The notes: a model not told the origin generated them from the letters alone. A stretch of DNA of 64,000 nt from Massilia sp. PDC64 (GCF_900101265.1 NZ_FMZS01000009.1:310001-374000); one strand, 5' to 3'; numbered from the stretch's first letter, positions 33,154-42,315 are shown. Made by a program: numbers and translations.

Positions 33154-34688
33154 TTGCCGTCTCCGCTACCGGTTTGCTTGTTGGCCGGCGTAATCGTCAC
33201 GATCTGGTAGTCGCCCTCCGGGGTCTGGCGGATCTCGAACGTGACCTGGTTGCCGACTGCGATATCGCGCGGCAAACCACCCGGCGGCAGTTTGAACGGC
33301 ATCGTCATCGGGCCCCATTGCAGCGTCGGGATCGCCTCGTGCGACAGGGTGATACTGTCGGGATCGATCTTCTCGACGCGGCCGCGGCCGTGGTGCGTCG
33401 GAGCAGCCGCCGGTTTGGCGACGTTGGCGGCACCCGCCTCGCCCATGCGTGCGATCGTGCCTTTGAGGCTGGCTTCCGAGTCGACCAGGAACTGCCCGGA
33501 CGCGACGACCTTCTGGCCGGACGACAGGCCACTGCGGATCTCGGTCAGGCCATTGGCCTCGCCCCCGGTCTTCACCTCGACCGGAGCGAACTTCCCATCC
33601 TCGCTCGCAACGAACACGACGCTGCGCGTGCCGGTCTGGATCACGGCCTCGCTTGGCACCAGCAAGACGGCCTTGCGCGCGGCCGGCGTCAGGCTGACGG
33701 TCGCGAACATGCCGGGCACGAGCCGGCCTTGCGGGTTGGCCAGCTCGATGCGCGCCTTCAAGGTGCGCGTGGTCGGACTGATTTCAGGCAGGATCGCGCC
33801 GACTTTTCCCTGGAACGTCATACCCGGCCAGGCGGCGGCGCGTACCTCGACGGTGCTGCCAGGACGTACCTGGGCGGCTGCCGCTTCAGGAATCTCGGCA
33901 TTCACCCAGACGGTGGACAGGCCATTGATGCGGTACAGCGGCGCACCGGACATGATGGTCATGCCCTCGCGCACGGAAAGCTCGGCCACCACACCCGACA
34001 CTGGCGACGTGATCGTCAAACGCGGATGAACCTTGCCACTTTTCTCTATTTGGTGGATCTGCTCCTCGGTCATGCCGGCCAGGCGCATGCGCTGGCGTGC
34101 CGCGCCGGCCAGATCCGCCGACATCCGGCGCGCGGCCAGGTAATCCTCTTGTGCCGCCACCCAGTCTGGAACGTAGATATCGGCCAGCGCCTGGCCTTTG
34201 CGAACCCGATCAAGCGGCGCACGTACGTGGAGGCGCTCGACATACCCGTTGGCACGGGCTTGCACGAGGTAGAGATCCCGCTCGTTCCAGGCCACGCTGC
34301 CCACCGATTCAAGCGCAGTGGCAAGGCTGCCTTCCTTCACCTCGGCCGTCCGGATGCCGAGGTTCTGCTGCACACGCGGGCTGATTGCGACTTTGCCGTC
34401 GTCGCCGGCTTCGTCGGCATACACCGGCACGAGCTGCATGTCCATGAAGGGCGACTTGCCCGGCTTGTCGAATTTCTGGCCGGGCACCATTGGGTCGTGC
34501 CAGTACAGCACTTTTCTACCGGTCGCAGGATCGATCTTGTCGCTGCTCGCGGACGCGCCGCTGCCGCCCGTTACCGGCATGGCGGCGTGCACGCCATGCT
34601 GCATGCCGGCCCAGTACAGGCCACCGCCGGCGGCGATCAGGATACCGGCTGCGGCCAGCGCGAGGACGAGGTTCTTTTTCTTGATCAT
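33150..34688 (-). CDS. cusB: CusB, periplasmic adaptor of the copper RND pump, with C-terminal CusF-like domain
   Basis: 512 aa from ATG 34688, overlapping the cusC stop as ATGA. N-terminal anchor, then the YHS-like YWHDPMVPGQKFDKPGKSP region typical of CusB, lipoyl/barrel domains, and after residue about 415 an appended CusF-type domain (GRGRVEKIDPDSITLSHEAI, WGPMTMPFKL). A built-in CusF domain means the pump complex carries its own Cu(I) donor, besides the separate gene at 29451. Confidence 0.94.
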   Translation of the reverse strand: MIKKKNLVLALAAAGILIAAGGGLYWAGMQHGVHAAMPVTGGSGASASSDKIDPATGRKVLYWHDPMVPGQKFDKPGKSPFMDMQLVPVYADEAGDDGKVAISPRVQQNLGIRTAEVKEGSLATALESVGSVAWNERDLYLVQARANGYVERLHVRAPLDRVRKGQALADIYVPDWVAAQEDYLAARRMSADLAGAARQRMRLAGMTEEQIHQIEKSGKVHPRLTITSPVSGVVAELSVREGMTIMSGAPLYRINGLSTVWVNAEIPEAAAAQVRPGSTVEVRAAAWPGMTFQGKVGAILPEISPTTRTLKARIELANPQGRLVPGMFATVSLTPAARKAVLLVPSEAVIQTGTRSVVFVASEDGKFAPVEVKTGGEANGLTEIRSGLSSGQKVVASGQFLVDSEASLKGTIARMGEAGAANVAKPAAAPTHHGRGRVEKIDPDSITLSHEAIPTLQWGPMTMPFKLPPGGLPRDIAVGNQVTFEIRQTPEGDYQIVTITPANKQTGSGDGK

Positions 34689-36019
34689 TTCGTGTTCCTG
34701 GAGATGGCGGAGGCCATCGGCATCGCGCTGTGCGAAGTGGGAAAAAGGAAGTTCAGTTGTGCCCACAGCCTGGCGGCGTCGGCTTCGAGCTGTAATCCGG
34801 AGAGGCGTACGTCGAGTTCGCCGCGCCGCGCGGCCAGAACCTCGGCAAGCGTCGCCTTGCCGCCACGGTAGGCAGCCAAGGTGGCCGCACTGCGCTCCTG
34901 CGACAGTGGGATGAGTTCCCGGGAATATCGTGCCAACCGTTCGCGATTGGTCTGCCACTCGGCCACCATGACGCGCGTTTCAGCCGTATGCGCCCGCAAC
35001 ATCTCGTCGCGTTCAGCACGAGCCTGGTCGGCAATGGCAAGCTTGGCCGCCAGTTCGCGGTCTTGCCGGTTCTTCTGGTCCCACTGCAGCGGGACCGAGA
35101 CGCCGAACGAGATCATGTTGGAATAGCCCTGGCCGCGCTGCGCATAGCCCACCTCTACGGTCCAGTCGGATTTCTTGTTGGCCTCGGCCAGCTTCACCTC
35201 GGTCGCAGCGACATCGGCCTGCTTGTTGAGGACGGCGATCTCGGGGTGATGGGCAAGCTGGGTATCAAGCGAGGCCGGGTCGAGCCGGATGGTGTCGATC
35301 GCCGGTTGGCCGGACAGCGGCTGGTCAGCAGCGTCGCCGATCCACCGTGCAAGCGTGATCTTCGCGCCGCGCACCCGGCGCGCGGCGTCGTCCACGTGGT
35401 CGTCGAACTGGGCAAGTGCAGCCCTGGCAGACAGCACGTCGGCCTGGCTACCGCGTCCGGCCCGGTAAGCGGCGTCGGCGGCCTCCCGCTCACGCTTCGC
35501 CTGGTCGCGCTGCGAGGCAATTACGGATGCCATTGCTTCGGCATAGTAGCGGTCGAGCCAAGCGATGGCCGTGTCGCGTTCGACGTCGGCGGTCGTCTTG
35601 TCTTTCTCGGCCAGTTCCTTGTCCGCTTCGCGCTGGTACCGTTCGGCTCGAAACGCGCGCTTGTCGGAGCGCGTGATTTCCTGCGTCACGCCGATGCGCC
35701 GCATTGTCATGAAATCCGCAGTGAGACTTCCACGATCGGGGCCGCTCACCGGCAGGTTGTCGACACCGATCTTGAGCACCGGATCGGGCAACTGGCCGGC
35801 TGCCACTGCCATCTCACGGGATGCGGTCACGGCGGCATCCTGGGCAGTAATCTGCCGGGAGCGTTCAACGGCGAGACGCTGCGCCTCGGCCAGGGTCAAG
35901 GCATCGGCGGCTAGGGCGGGCGCCGCCAGCGTCAGGGACGTGACCAATACGGCCACGCATCCTGTCAGCGAAAACAGGGGGACGCGCACGTGACGGCGCG
36001 CGGAAAACAAGAAGGACAT
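34685..36019 (-). CDS. cusC: CusC-type outer-membrane channel of the copper RND pump
   Basis: 444 aa from ATG 36019 with GGAG five bases upstream; an in-frame start at 36046 is less likely. Sec signal ending ALAAD, then two OEP repeats (LTLAEAQRLAVERSRQI at the start). TolC family, outer-membrane exit for CusBA. No lipobox. First pump gene of the operon, following the small exported gene at 36091. Confidence 0.9.
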   Translation of the reverse strand: MSFLFSARRHVRVPLFSLTGCVAVLVTSLTLAAPALAADALTLAEAQRLAVERSRQITAQDAAVTASREMAVAAGQLPDPVLKIGVDNLPVSGPDRGSLTADFMTMRRIGVTQEITRSDKRAFRAERYQREADKELAEKDKTTADVERDTAIAWLDRYYAEAMASVIASQRDQAKREREAADAAYRAGRGSQADVLSARAALAQFDDHVDDAARRVRGAKITLARWIGDAADQPLSGQPAIDTIRLDPASLDTQLAHHPEIAVLNKQADVAATEVKLAEANKKSDWTVEVGYAQRGQGYSNMISFGVSVPLQWDQKNRQDRELAAKLAIADQARAERDEMLRAHTAETRVMVAEWQTNRERLARYSRELIPLSQERSAATLAAYRGGKATLAEVLAARRGELDVRLSGLQLEADAARLWAQLNFLFPTSHSAMPMASAISRNTK

Positions 36020-36090
36020 GCGATCTCCACAAGCGTTGAAATACATCGCGTGCGCAGGTGCGCACGCGGCGAATCAAGCATGTGGAAATG

Positions 36091-36492
36091 TCAGATGCGG
36101 AAGCAGCAGTGCCGGACCGCTATCGCCGGCTCGGTCGCGTGCGATAGCGATGGAATCGTGGTGAAAACGTCTGGAGGTGCTACGCCGTGATCGAGCAAGA
36201 CCACCGACAGAACCGGCGCGATCACAAGGAACGGTAGCACCGAGGGCAAGTCAGGCTTGTTGAGCGACTGCGGATCAGAATGGCCGTGCGCGTGACACAA
36301 GCTCGGCTGGGCTTTATCCATGCCGGTGCAGTGATCCATGTTAGCCATCCCGTTGTCGACTGCCGCCATCGTCATGCGTTCCGGCATGGTTTCGCCAGGG
36401 CAGACGTACGAAGCCAGAGCCAATTGGGTGAACAGCAAGCTGATCACGGCAATCACGGCGGCAACGAAGCGGGTTGAACGGGACGGTTTCAT
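36091..36492 (-). CDS. Small exported protein heading the cus operon
   Basis: 133 aa: signal peptide (FVAAVIAVISLLFTQLALA), then CPGETMPERM, MANMDHCTGMD and CHAHGHSD, a likely metal-binding stretch, then a hydrophobic segment and a His/Cys end (HCCFRI). Similar small proteins precede copper RND operons. It is downstream of the CueR-type promoter at 36634 with a leader of about 135 nt. Function unknown. Confidence 0.65.
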   Translation of the reverse strand: MKPSRSTRFVAAVIAVISLLFTQLALASYVCPGETMPERMTMAAVDNGMANMDHCTGMDKAQPSLCHAHGHSDPQSLNKPDLPSVLPFLVIAPVLSVVLLDHGVAPPDVFTTIPSLSHATEPAIAVRHCCFRI

Positions 36493-37046
36493 AGCATTAG
36501 ACGTTTTAACAAGGATTGTGGCAGCGCGTCGGAGCCAGTGTCAAGACCTGGCATGATGCGGTGTTTTAAGAGCGCGTCTATCGCTTAACAGCACGTGAAT
36601 CTTGGGAGCGACGGACGTCCAGCAATCCAGACCAGCATAAACCTTCCCGTTATGGGAAGGTCAAGCACTCTGTTGGTTTCGAGTCGGAAACGTCCACGCT
36701 TCAGTCAACATTAGCAGGCACCGGAACAGTTAGCTGCACCAGCGGTGCATGTTATCAATACAGCGACGTTCGCGGACTGCGCATTTCCGAGTGGGTTCGA
36801 CCGATGAGGTCGTGTGCTGCCGAAAGGCTAAGCAACGCCATGATGCTTGCTACTACGATATCGGGCCAGCATGCTTTTGAGCGCTTGAAGTGTCCCTGAG
36901 GGCTGATACCACGATGATGCCCCGCGTCGGCCGGAACCTTCTATTGCGCGGTTCAATTCTACCGCCAGCGCTATCATGAGCGAGTAGGGATTTTCATAAC
37001 GGGTAAGCCAATCTCGCTATTGGAAGTCAGGCCTGGAACCTATTTC
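36493..37046. other. 554-bp intergenic region between cus operon and kdsA
   Basis: Holds the CueR-type promoter at 36634-36664, firing left. The rest (36670-37046) shows no gene; it must contain the rightward kdsA promoter, which I could not pin down. A small inverted repeat CCAAT-N6-ATTGG lies just before kdsA. Confidence 0.5.
36634..36664 (-). promoter_or_regulatory. CueR-type copper promoter of the cusCBAF operon
   Basis: On the minus strand: -35 TTGACC (36664-36659), 19-bp spacer, -10 TATGCT (36639-36634). The dyad ACCTTCCC-N5-GGGAAGGT is almost identical to the site before copZ. It directs transcription into the small exported gene and cusC. Cus systems are usually controlled by CusRS; control by a CueR-type regulator links this pump to cytosolic Cu(I). 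Confidence 0.88.
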
Positions 37047-37898
37047 ATGATATCAATGACGAAAATCACTGAACGCGTCCATGTTGGAAACGATGCCCCG
37101 CTAGTAGTGTTCGGCGGAATCAACGTACTTGAATCGCAAGAACTGGCCCTTCGCACTTGCGAGGAGTTTGTTCAAATCACCAGCAAGCTGGCGATCCCTT
37201 ACGTATTTAAAGCCAGCTTCGACAAAGCCAATCGTTCTTCCATCCATTCATTCCGCGGGCCTGGTCTTGAAGAAGGCATGCGGATGCTGGAAAAGGTGAA
37301 GTCGACGTTCGGCGTGCCAGTCCTGACCGACATTCATGAACCTTGGCAAGCAAGTGTCGTTGCAGAAACGGTAGACGTGCTCCAGTTGCCTGCATTTTTA
37401 GCCAGGCAAACGGACATGGTCCTTGCAATGGCGAAAACGGGCCGCGTTATCAATATCAAGAAGCCGCAGTTTCTGAGCCCGATGCAGACCTCCTTTATCG
37501 TCGAAAAATTCAAAGAGGCGGGAAACGATCAGCTCATCTTGTGCGACCGGGGCACCTGTTTTGGCTATGACAACTTGGTCGTGGATATATTGGGCTTCGG
37601 CGTGATGAAAAAGGCCTGTCCCGGCGTGCCAGTCATTTTTGATGTGACACACTCGCTTCAGCAACGCGATCCCATGAGTTCGACCTCGGGCGGAAGACGA
37701 TCGCAGATCGTCGAACTTGCCCGTGCTGGCGTTGCAGTCGGCTTGGGTGGCATTTTCGTGGAAGCGCATCCTGACCCGAGCAGTGCAAAATGCGACGGAC
37801 CGAGCGCATTGCCACTCAACGTGCTGGAGGCTTTTCTTTCGCAACTCAAGACGATGGATGACCTCGTGAAGTCGCTGCAGCCCATCAAAATATCGTAG
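37047..37898 (+). CDS. kdsA: 3-deoxy-8-phosphooctulonate synthase (KdsA)
   Basis: About 283 aa from ATG 37047 (ATG 37056 also fits). Condenses phosphoenolpyruvate with arabinose 5-phosphate for Kdo in lipopolysaccharide. Family motifs: PYVFKASFDKANRSS, RGPGLEEGM, LPAFLARQTD, NIKKPQFLSP, GGRRSQIVELARAG and EAHPDP. The FGGINVLES segment keeps the Asn that marks the metal-independent class. LCDRGTCFGYDN has Cys where E. coli has Asn. It is probably a second copy in the genome, since core LPS genes are normally chromosomal. Followed by gmhA. Confidence 0.93.
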   Translation: MISMTKITERVHVGNDAPLVVFGGINVLESQELALRTCEEFVQITSKLAIPYVFKASFDKANRSSIHSFRGPGLEEGMRMLEKVKSTFGVPVLTDIHEPWQASVVAETVDVLQLPAFLARQTDMVLAMAKTGRVINIKKPQFLSPMQTSFIVEKFKEAGNDQLILCDRGTCFGYDNLVVDILGFGVMKKACPGVPVIFDVTHSLQQRDPMSSTSGGRRSQIVELARAGVAVGLGGIFVEAHPDPSSAKCDGPSALPLNVLEAFLSQLKTMDDLVKSLQPIKIS

Positions 37899-37966
37899 CC
37901 ACGCTATCGCGCACATGCAGCCCATTGTGCAGCGAATCACCTTCAATTCGAACCCATGGGATAAAC

Positions 37967-38572
37967 ATGATCGAACATGTTCGGAACAGCCTTGTCGAGG
38001 CTCAGTTGGCACTCAACCGGTTTTTGCATGATGATCGTAACCTCGAGCTTGTTGTAGATGCTGCCAGCGTCTTGGTGTCAACGTTCCGTAACGCTGGGAA
38101 AGCCTTCTCCTGTGGCAACGGCGGCTCGATGTGCGACGCGATGCATTTCGCTGAAGAATTTACAGGAAGATTTCGCCGGAATCGTCCTGGCATTGCCGCC
38201 ATTGCTATCAGTGATCCAACCCATCTCACCTGTGTCGCAAATGATTTTGGGTACGATCAGGTGTTCGCAAGATATATCGAGGCGCATGGCCGCCGTGGTG
38301 ACGTTCTGCTCGCTATTAGCACGAGCGGAAAGAGCCAGTCTATCCTGCTTGCTGCCCAGGCAGCACGTCAACTCGGGATACAGGTGATCGGCTTGACGGG
38401 CGCCGCGGGCGCGCCGCTTCAGGAGATGTGCGATGTCTGCATCTGCTGTCCCGGAGGAGCCTATGCGGACCGGACGCAAGAGCTGCACATCAAGATCATC
38501 CATATTCTTATCGAACTCGTGGAACGCGAACTTTTTCCGGAAAATTACAGTGCAGCAGGTGGCAAGGCCTGA
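37967..38572 (+). CDS. gmhA: Phosphoheptose isomerase (GmhA)
   Basis: 201 aa from ATG 37967. SIS-domain enzyme converting sedoheptulose 7-phosphate to D-glycero-D-manno-heptose 7-phosphate for LPS heptose. Motifs CGNGGSMCDAMHFAEEF (zinc His/Glu in AMHFAEE), LLAISTSGKSQ and the C-terminal TQELHIKIIHIL with the other zinc ligands. The usual GGSHCD reads GGSMCD. Lies 68 nt after kdsA and is probably co-transcribed. Confidence 0.93.
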   Translation: MIEHVRNSLVEAQLALNRFLHDDRNLELVVDAASVLVSTFRNAGKAFSCGNGGSMCDAMHFAEEFTGRFRRNRPGIAAIAISDPTHLTCVANDFGYDQVFARYIEAHGRRGDVLLAISTSGKSQSILLAAQAARQLGIQVIGLTGAAGAPLQEMCDVCICCPGGAYADRTQELHIKIIHILIELVERELFPENYSAAGGKA

Positions 38573-38615
38573 CTTTCTGGATGAGGTCCTCTTACCTTCA
38601 AACTTGGAAATAATT

Positions 38616-38858
38616 ATGGTAACTAAAAAACGCTTAAAAGTTCCTGCTCCAGCGCCTGAAGATGCCGAGCGGCCTGAGAGCGAAGCCGATGTCGAGACCG
38701 AGCGCACGATGAACGTCGACAAGGATGTCGAGCGTGTCGAAAGTGACGCGTCGCCGGCAATCGATAGCGTCGAAGCGCCAGATCGCTCCGCATACCGCGT
38801 CGACATCGAGAGCGGTGGCGAAGCCGATGCCGGCGATGTTGAACGAGGACCTGCCTGA
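38616..38858 (+). CDS. Small acidic hypothetical protein
   Basis: 80 aa from ATG 38616, weak ribosome site (GGAA). Highly charged, low-complexity and Glu/Asp-rich (PEDAERPESEADVETERT), with no hydrophobic core. It converges with the ZIP gene, 46 nt away. It may be a real small gene or an open frame in GC-rich sequence. Confidence 0.3.
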   Translation: MVTKKRLKVPAPAPEDAERPESEADVETERTMNVDKDVERVESDASPAIDSVEAPDRSAYRVDIESGGEADAGDVERGPA

Positions 38859-38904
38859 TCAATGCGTTCGCAGTTCGCTGTACGCCTTGGCTCAGGCGAA
38901 CCGG

Positions 38905-39624
38905 CTACACGAGCATATCGATCATGAAGAGCAAGATGAAACCAAGAAAAAACATCGCAGTCTGGATTGGTGTTTCTTTCTCTTCATGGGCTTCCACCAG
39001 CAGTTCTTCGGTGACCAGATAGAGCAGAGCCGCCACGCCAAATGCCAGCATGGCATCGATATACGCCGGGGTGACAGAATTCAGGGCCACAGCGCCTGCA
39101 GTGGCACCGACGAGCAGCATGAACCCAAGAACCGCCGCAGTGCCGACTACTCTCAGCCCGGTCTTCCCGCCTCCACGTAGCGAGGTCGAGCACGACACGC
39201 CAAGAAAGAACAATTCCAGAATAAGGCCTACCGTCAGCAGGAGGCCTTGTTTTTCTCCAGCGGCGAACGACAGGCCGATCAGCGCGCCGTCGAGTACGAC
39301 GTCGACTCCCATGGCTGTTACCAGCCCGCGGGTATCGCGTCCCGCCTCGGGTGCGTCGTGTTCGCCTCCGAACCATTTCAGTCCAAGCATGACAGCCACG
39401 CCGAGCGTAAAACCGATGAGTGTGGGCCAGGGCATTCGGCGGTGCATCAGATCAGGTAACAACTCGACTGCAAGGACGCTAAATACCGTTCCGGCAGCGA
39501 AATGCTGCACTCCGCTGCGTAGTCCGGCACCTGGCTGCCGTATGAGTGCGATAAGAGCCCCAACCAGCACGGCGATTGCGGGCAAGACTGCATACCCCAG
39601 AACTTTCGATAGCATGACGGTCAC
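38905..39624 (-). CDS. ZIP-family metal transporter
   Basis: 239 aa, GTG start at 39624 overlapping the ATPase stop (ATG at 39615 is an alternative). Seven to eight hydrophobic helices. The ZIP metal-site helices are recognisable: HFAAGTVFSVLAVELLPDL and GVDVVLDGALIGLSFAAGE, and TEELLVEAHEEKET. ZIP proteins move divalent metals toward the cytoplasm. In an efflux operon it may feed the ATPase, or it may work in the opposite direction. Translationally coupled to the P-type ATPase. Confidence 0.85.
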   Translation of the reverse strand: MTVMLSKVLGYAVLPAIAVLVGALIALIRQPGAGLRSGVQHFAAGTVFSVLAVELLPDLMHRRMPWPTLIGFTLGVAVMLGLKWFGGEHDAPEAGRDTRGLVTAMGVDVVLDGALIGLSFAAGEKQGLLLTVGLILELFFLGVSCSTSLRGGGKTGLRVVGTAAVLGFMLLVGATAGAVALNSVTPAYIDAMLAFGVAALLYLVTEELLVEAHEEKETPIQTAMFFLGFILLFMIDMLV

Positions 39625-42212
39625 GACGGTACTTTCGGTGAGTTTGTTTTTTGGATGTCGGGAATGTGGGTTTGGGTCACGGTTGGACCCGAGGCGCTCC
39701 GCACGTCACTGCTGGACGCGCCGGCCGTTCCGGGATAGGCGAGCAGGCGCAGTGCATTGATCACGACGAGCAGGGTCGAGCCTTCATGGAATAGGACCGC
39801 CGTGCCGATATTCAGGCCAAAGATCGTTGCCGGGATCAGCACCGCCACCATGCCCAGGCTGACCCACAGGTTCTGCTTGATCACGCGGCGGGTACTGCGC
39901 GATAGGCCTACCGCGAACGGAAGCTGGCTGAGGTCGTCGCTCATCAGCGCGACGTCCGCGGCTTCCAGCGCGACGTCCGAGCCGGCCGCGCCCATCGCAA
40001 TCCCGACGGTCGCGTTGGCCATCGCGGGCGCGTCGTTGACGCCATCACCAACCATGGCGACCTTGCCGTGGTGTTCGCGCAAGGCCTTGATGGTCTCGAC
40101 CTTCTGCTCGGGCATCAGGTCGCCCTTGGCCTCGGTCAGGCCGACCGTGCGCGCTACCGCATCGGCGACCTGCTGGTTGTCGCCCGAGATCATCACCAGG
40201 CGTTCGATGCCCAGTTCGCGCAACTGCGCCATCACACCCGGCGCGGCCGGACGGGGTGTGTCCATCACGCCGATCACGCCAAGGAAGCGGTCGCCCTTGC
40301 GCACGACCATCGTGGTCCTGCCCGACTGGACCAGCTTGTCGTTGGCAGCGGCCAGCTCCGGCCGCATTTGCGTGCCTTTCAGCTCGCTGAACAGCACCGG
40401 CTTGGCGATGTAGACGGTTTCGCCGCCGATTGATGCCTGGACGCCGCGGCCGGTAATGCCACGTACGTCATCGGCCTGAACGTTCAGCCCGTCCGTCCCG
40501 AGGCGCTCGCGCCCGCCGCTAACGAGCGCGGACGCCAGCGGATGGTCGCTGTGCGATTCGACGGCCACGACCACGGACAGCAGTTCGGCCTCGTTCACGC
40601 CGGATACCGTCACCACGTCGGTCAGTTTCGGGCGCCCCTCGGTCAGGGTCCCTGTCTTGTCGAAGGCGATGGAGTTGAGGCTACCGAGGTTCTCCAGCGG
40701 GCCCCCGCCCTTCACGAGCACACCGCTGCGGCCGGCACGGGCCACGCCGGACAGCACGGCGCTCGGCACCGAGATCGCCAGCGCACACGGGCTAGCGGCC
40801 ACCAGCACCGCCATCGCGCGGTAGAAGCTGGCGGAGAAGGGTTCATCGACGACCAGGAAGGCGAGCATCAGCAGCCCCACCAGCGCGAGGATGACGGGAA
40901 CGAAAATACGTTCGAACTTGTCGGTGAACTGCTGGGTCGGAGAACGTTGCGCTTCGGCCTCCGCTACCATCTGCACGACCCGGGCCATGGTCGACTGCGA
41001 GGCCAGGCGCGCCACCATCACTTCTATCGCGCCGGCGCCGTTGATGGTGCCGGCGAAGACCCGGCTGGAAGCATCGACGCGCTCGAACGCCGCGATCGCG
41101 GCTTTGCCGTCCTGGACCGGCGTCTTGTCGACAGGAACGCTTTCCCCGGTCACCGGCGCCTGGTTCACGGCGGACGTACCCTTGACCACCACGCCATCGG
41201 CCGGTAGCCGCTCGTTCGGCTTGACCAGGACGACGTCGCCCGGCTGCAGGGTTTCGACCGGCACCTCCTCGGTGGCGTCGCCGCGCTTGACCAGCGCGGT
41301 TTCGGGGGCCAGCTTGGCGAGGGCCTCGATCGCGCGCCGCGCGCGGCCCATCGCGAAGTGCTCCAGCGAATGCCCGAGGCTGAAGAGGAACAGCAGCAGG
41401 CCGCCCTCGGCCCAGTTGCCCAGCGCCGCGGCGCCGACGGCCGCCACCAGCATCAGGGTGTCGATCTCGAAGCGGCGCGCGAGGATGTTTTCGATGGCTT
41501 CTTTGGCGGTGAAGTAGCCGCCGAACAGATAGGCGCCGATGTACAAGGCCAGCGGCAGCCAGTCCGGCCCGGAGGCGCTGCGTTCGACCAGCCAGCCGGC
41601 CAGCACGCACACGCCGGCCAGCACGGCGAAAATCAGTTCGGTGTGTTCGCCGAAGATTCCGCCGTGGGCATGGTCATGGCCTGCATGCTCGTCCTTGCCG
41701 GCATGCTCGTGCTCGTGTTTGTGTTCTTGGTCGTGCTGTTCGCCGTGCGCAGGTTCGCCGTTGGGGGAAAGCTCCGCTCCGAGCTTGCGCACCAAGTCGT
41801 TCAGCTTTTCCTCCGATACGCCGGCGCGTTCGTATTCGATCCGGATCCGGCCCGACGCCGATACCTCCGCTTCCAGCACTCCCGGGATCTGACGCAAGCG
41901 CTCCGAGAACAGCCGTGCATTCCTGGCATGCAAGGGAGCCGGCGCGCAGCCGAGATAATGCCCGAATTGCCTGGTGATCTGTGCGCCGGCTGCATTGACC
42001 AGCTCGCGCAGCCGAGCCACGTTGATCACGGCGGGGTCGTAGTGCAGGCACAACAAGGGCGCACCAGTGTCAGGCGTCTTCATGTGGACAAGTTCGACGC
42101 CAGGCCGGCCGTTCAACAGCCCGATGAGTCGGCCGATGCAGGGATCGCTCGGATCGTCGACTTCGGGAAGAATCAGCGGTAGCTCGAGCCGCACTCGTTC
42201 CGACTTTTCCAT
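39621..42212 (-). CDS. P1B-type heavy-metal ATPase with SPC motif (CzcP/CadA-like)
   Basis: 863 aa from ATG 42212, preceded by AAAGGTGA. Two degenerate HMA-like units lie in residues 1-150, then a His-rich linker (157-184, HKHEHEHAGKDEHAGHDHAH). The core has SPC (474-476, AASPCALAISVPS) in place of CPC, DKTGT (518-522), and HEGSTLLVVINALRLL in the last helix pair, which is the P1B-4 pattern seen in CoaT/CzcP ATPases. Predicted export of Zn, Cd or Co from the cytoplasm. Coupled to the ZIP gene; divergent from czcI. Confidence 0.9.
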   Translation of the reverse strand: MEKSERVRLELPLILPEVDDPSDPCIGRLIGLLNGRPGVELVHMKTPDTGAPLLCLHYDPAVINVARLRELVNAAGAQITRQFGHYLGCAPAPLHARNARLFSERLRQIPGVLEAEVSASGRIRIEYERAGVSEEKLNDLVRKLGAELSPNGEPAHGEQHDQEHKHEHEHAGKDEHAGHDHAHGGIFGEHTELIFAVLAGVCVLAGWLVERSASGPDWLPLALYIGAYLFGGYFTAKEAIENILARRFEIDTLMLVAAVGAAALGNWAEGGLLLFLFSLGHSLEHFAMGRARRAIEALAKLAPETALVKRGDATEEVPVETLQPGDVVLVKPNERLPADGVVVKGTSAVNQAPVTGESVPVDKTPVQDGKAAIAAFERVDASSRVFAGTINGAGAIEVMVARLASQSTMARVVQMVAEAEAQRSPTQQFTDKFERIFVPVILALVGLLMLAFLVVDEPFSASFYRAMAVLVAASPCALAISVPSAVLSGVARAGRSGVLVKGGGPLENLGSLNSIAFDKTGTLTEGRPKLTDVVTVSGVNEAELLSVVVAVESHSDHPLASALVSGGRERLGTDGLNVQADDVRGITGRGVQASIGGETVYIAKPVLFSELKGTQMRPELAAANDKLVQSGRTTMVVRKGDRFLGVIGVMDTPRPAAPGVMAQLRELGIERLVMISGDNQQVADAVARTVGLTEAKGDLMPEQKVETIKALREHHGKVAMVGDGVNDAPAMANATVGIAMGAAGSDVALEAADVALMSDDLSQLPFAVGLSRSTRRVIKQNLWVSLGMVAVLIPATIFGLNIGTAVLFHEGSTLLVVINALRLLAYPGTAGASSSDVRSASGPTVTQTHIPDIQKTNSPKVPS

Positions 42213-42276
42213 ATGTTCACCTTTGTCTCGACTCGGCCAGTATGGAAGTGCCGCCACACCTTGTCCGTGCAGCATC

Positions 42277-42315
42277 GCACCAAGAGCGGTTTGACGATCC
42301 TCGACCGCTTGGTGC
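42277..42315. repeat. Interrupted inverted repeat in the ATPase-czcI intergenic region
   Basis: GCACCAAGaGCGGT (42277-42290) and ACCGCTTGGTGC (42304-42315) pair over 12 bp with one bulged A and a 13-nt loop. It sits between two divergent metal-efflux units and could be a regulator site or an RNA hairpin. Confidence 0.55.
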
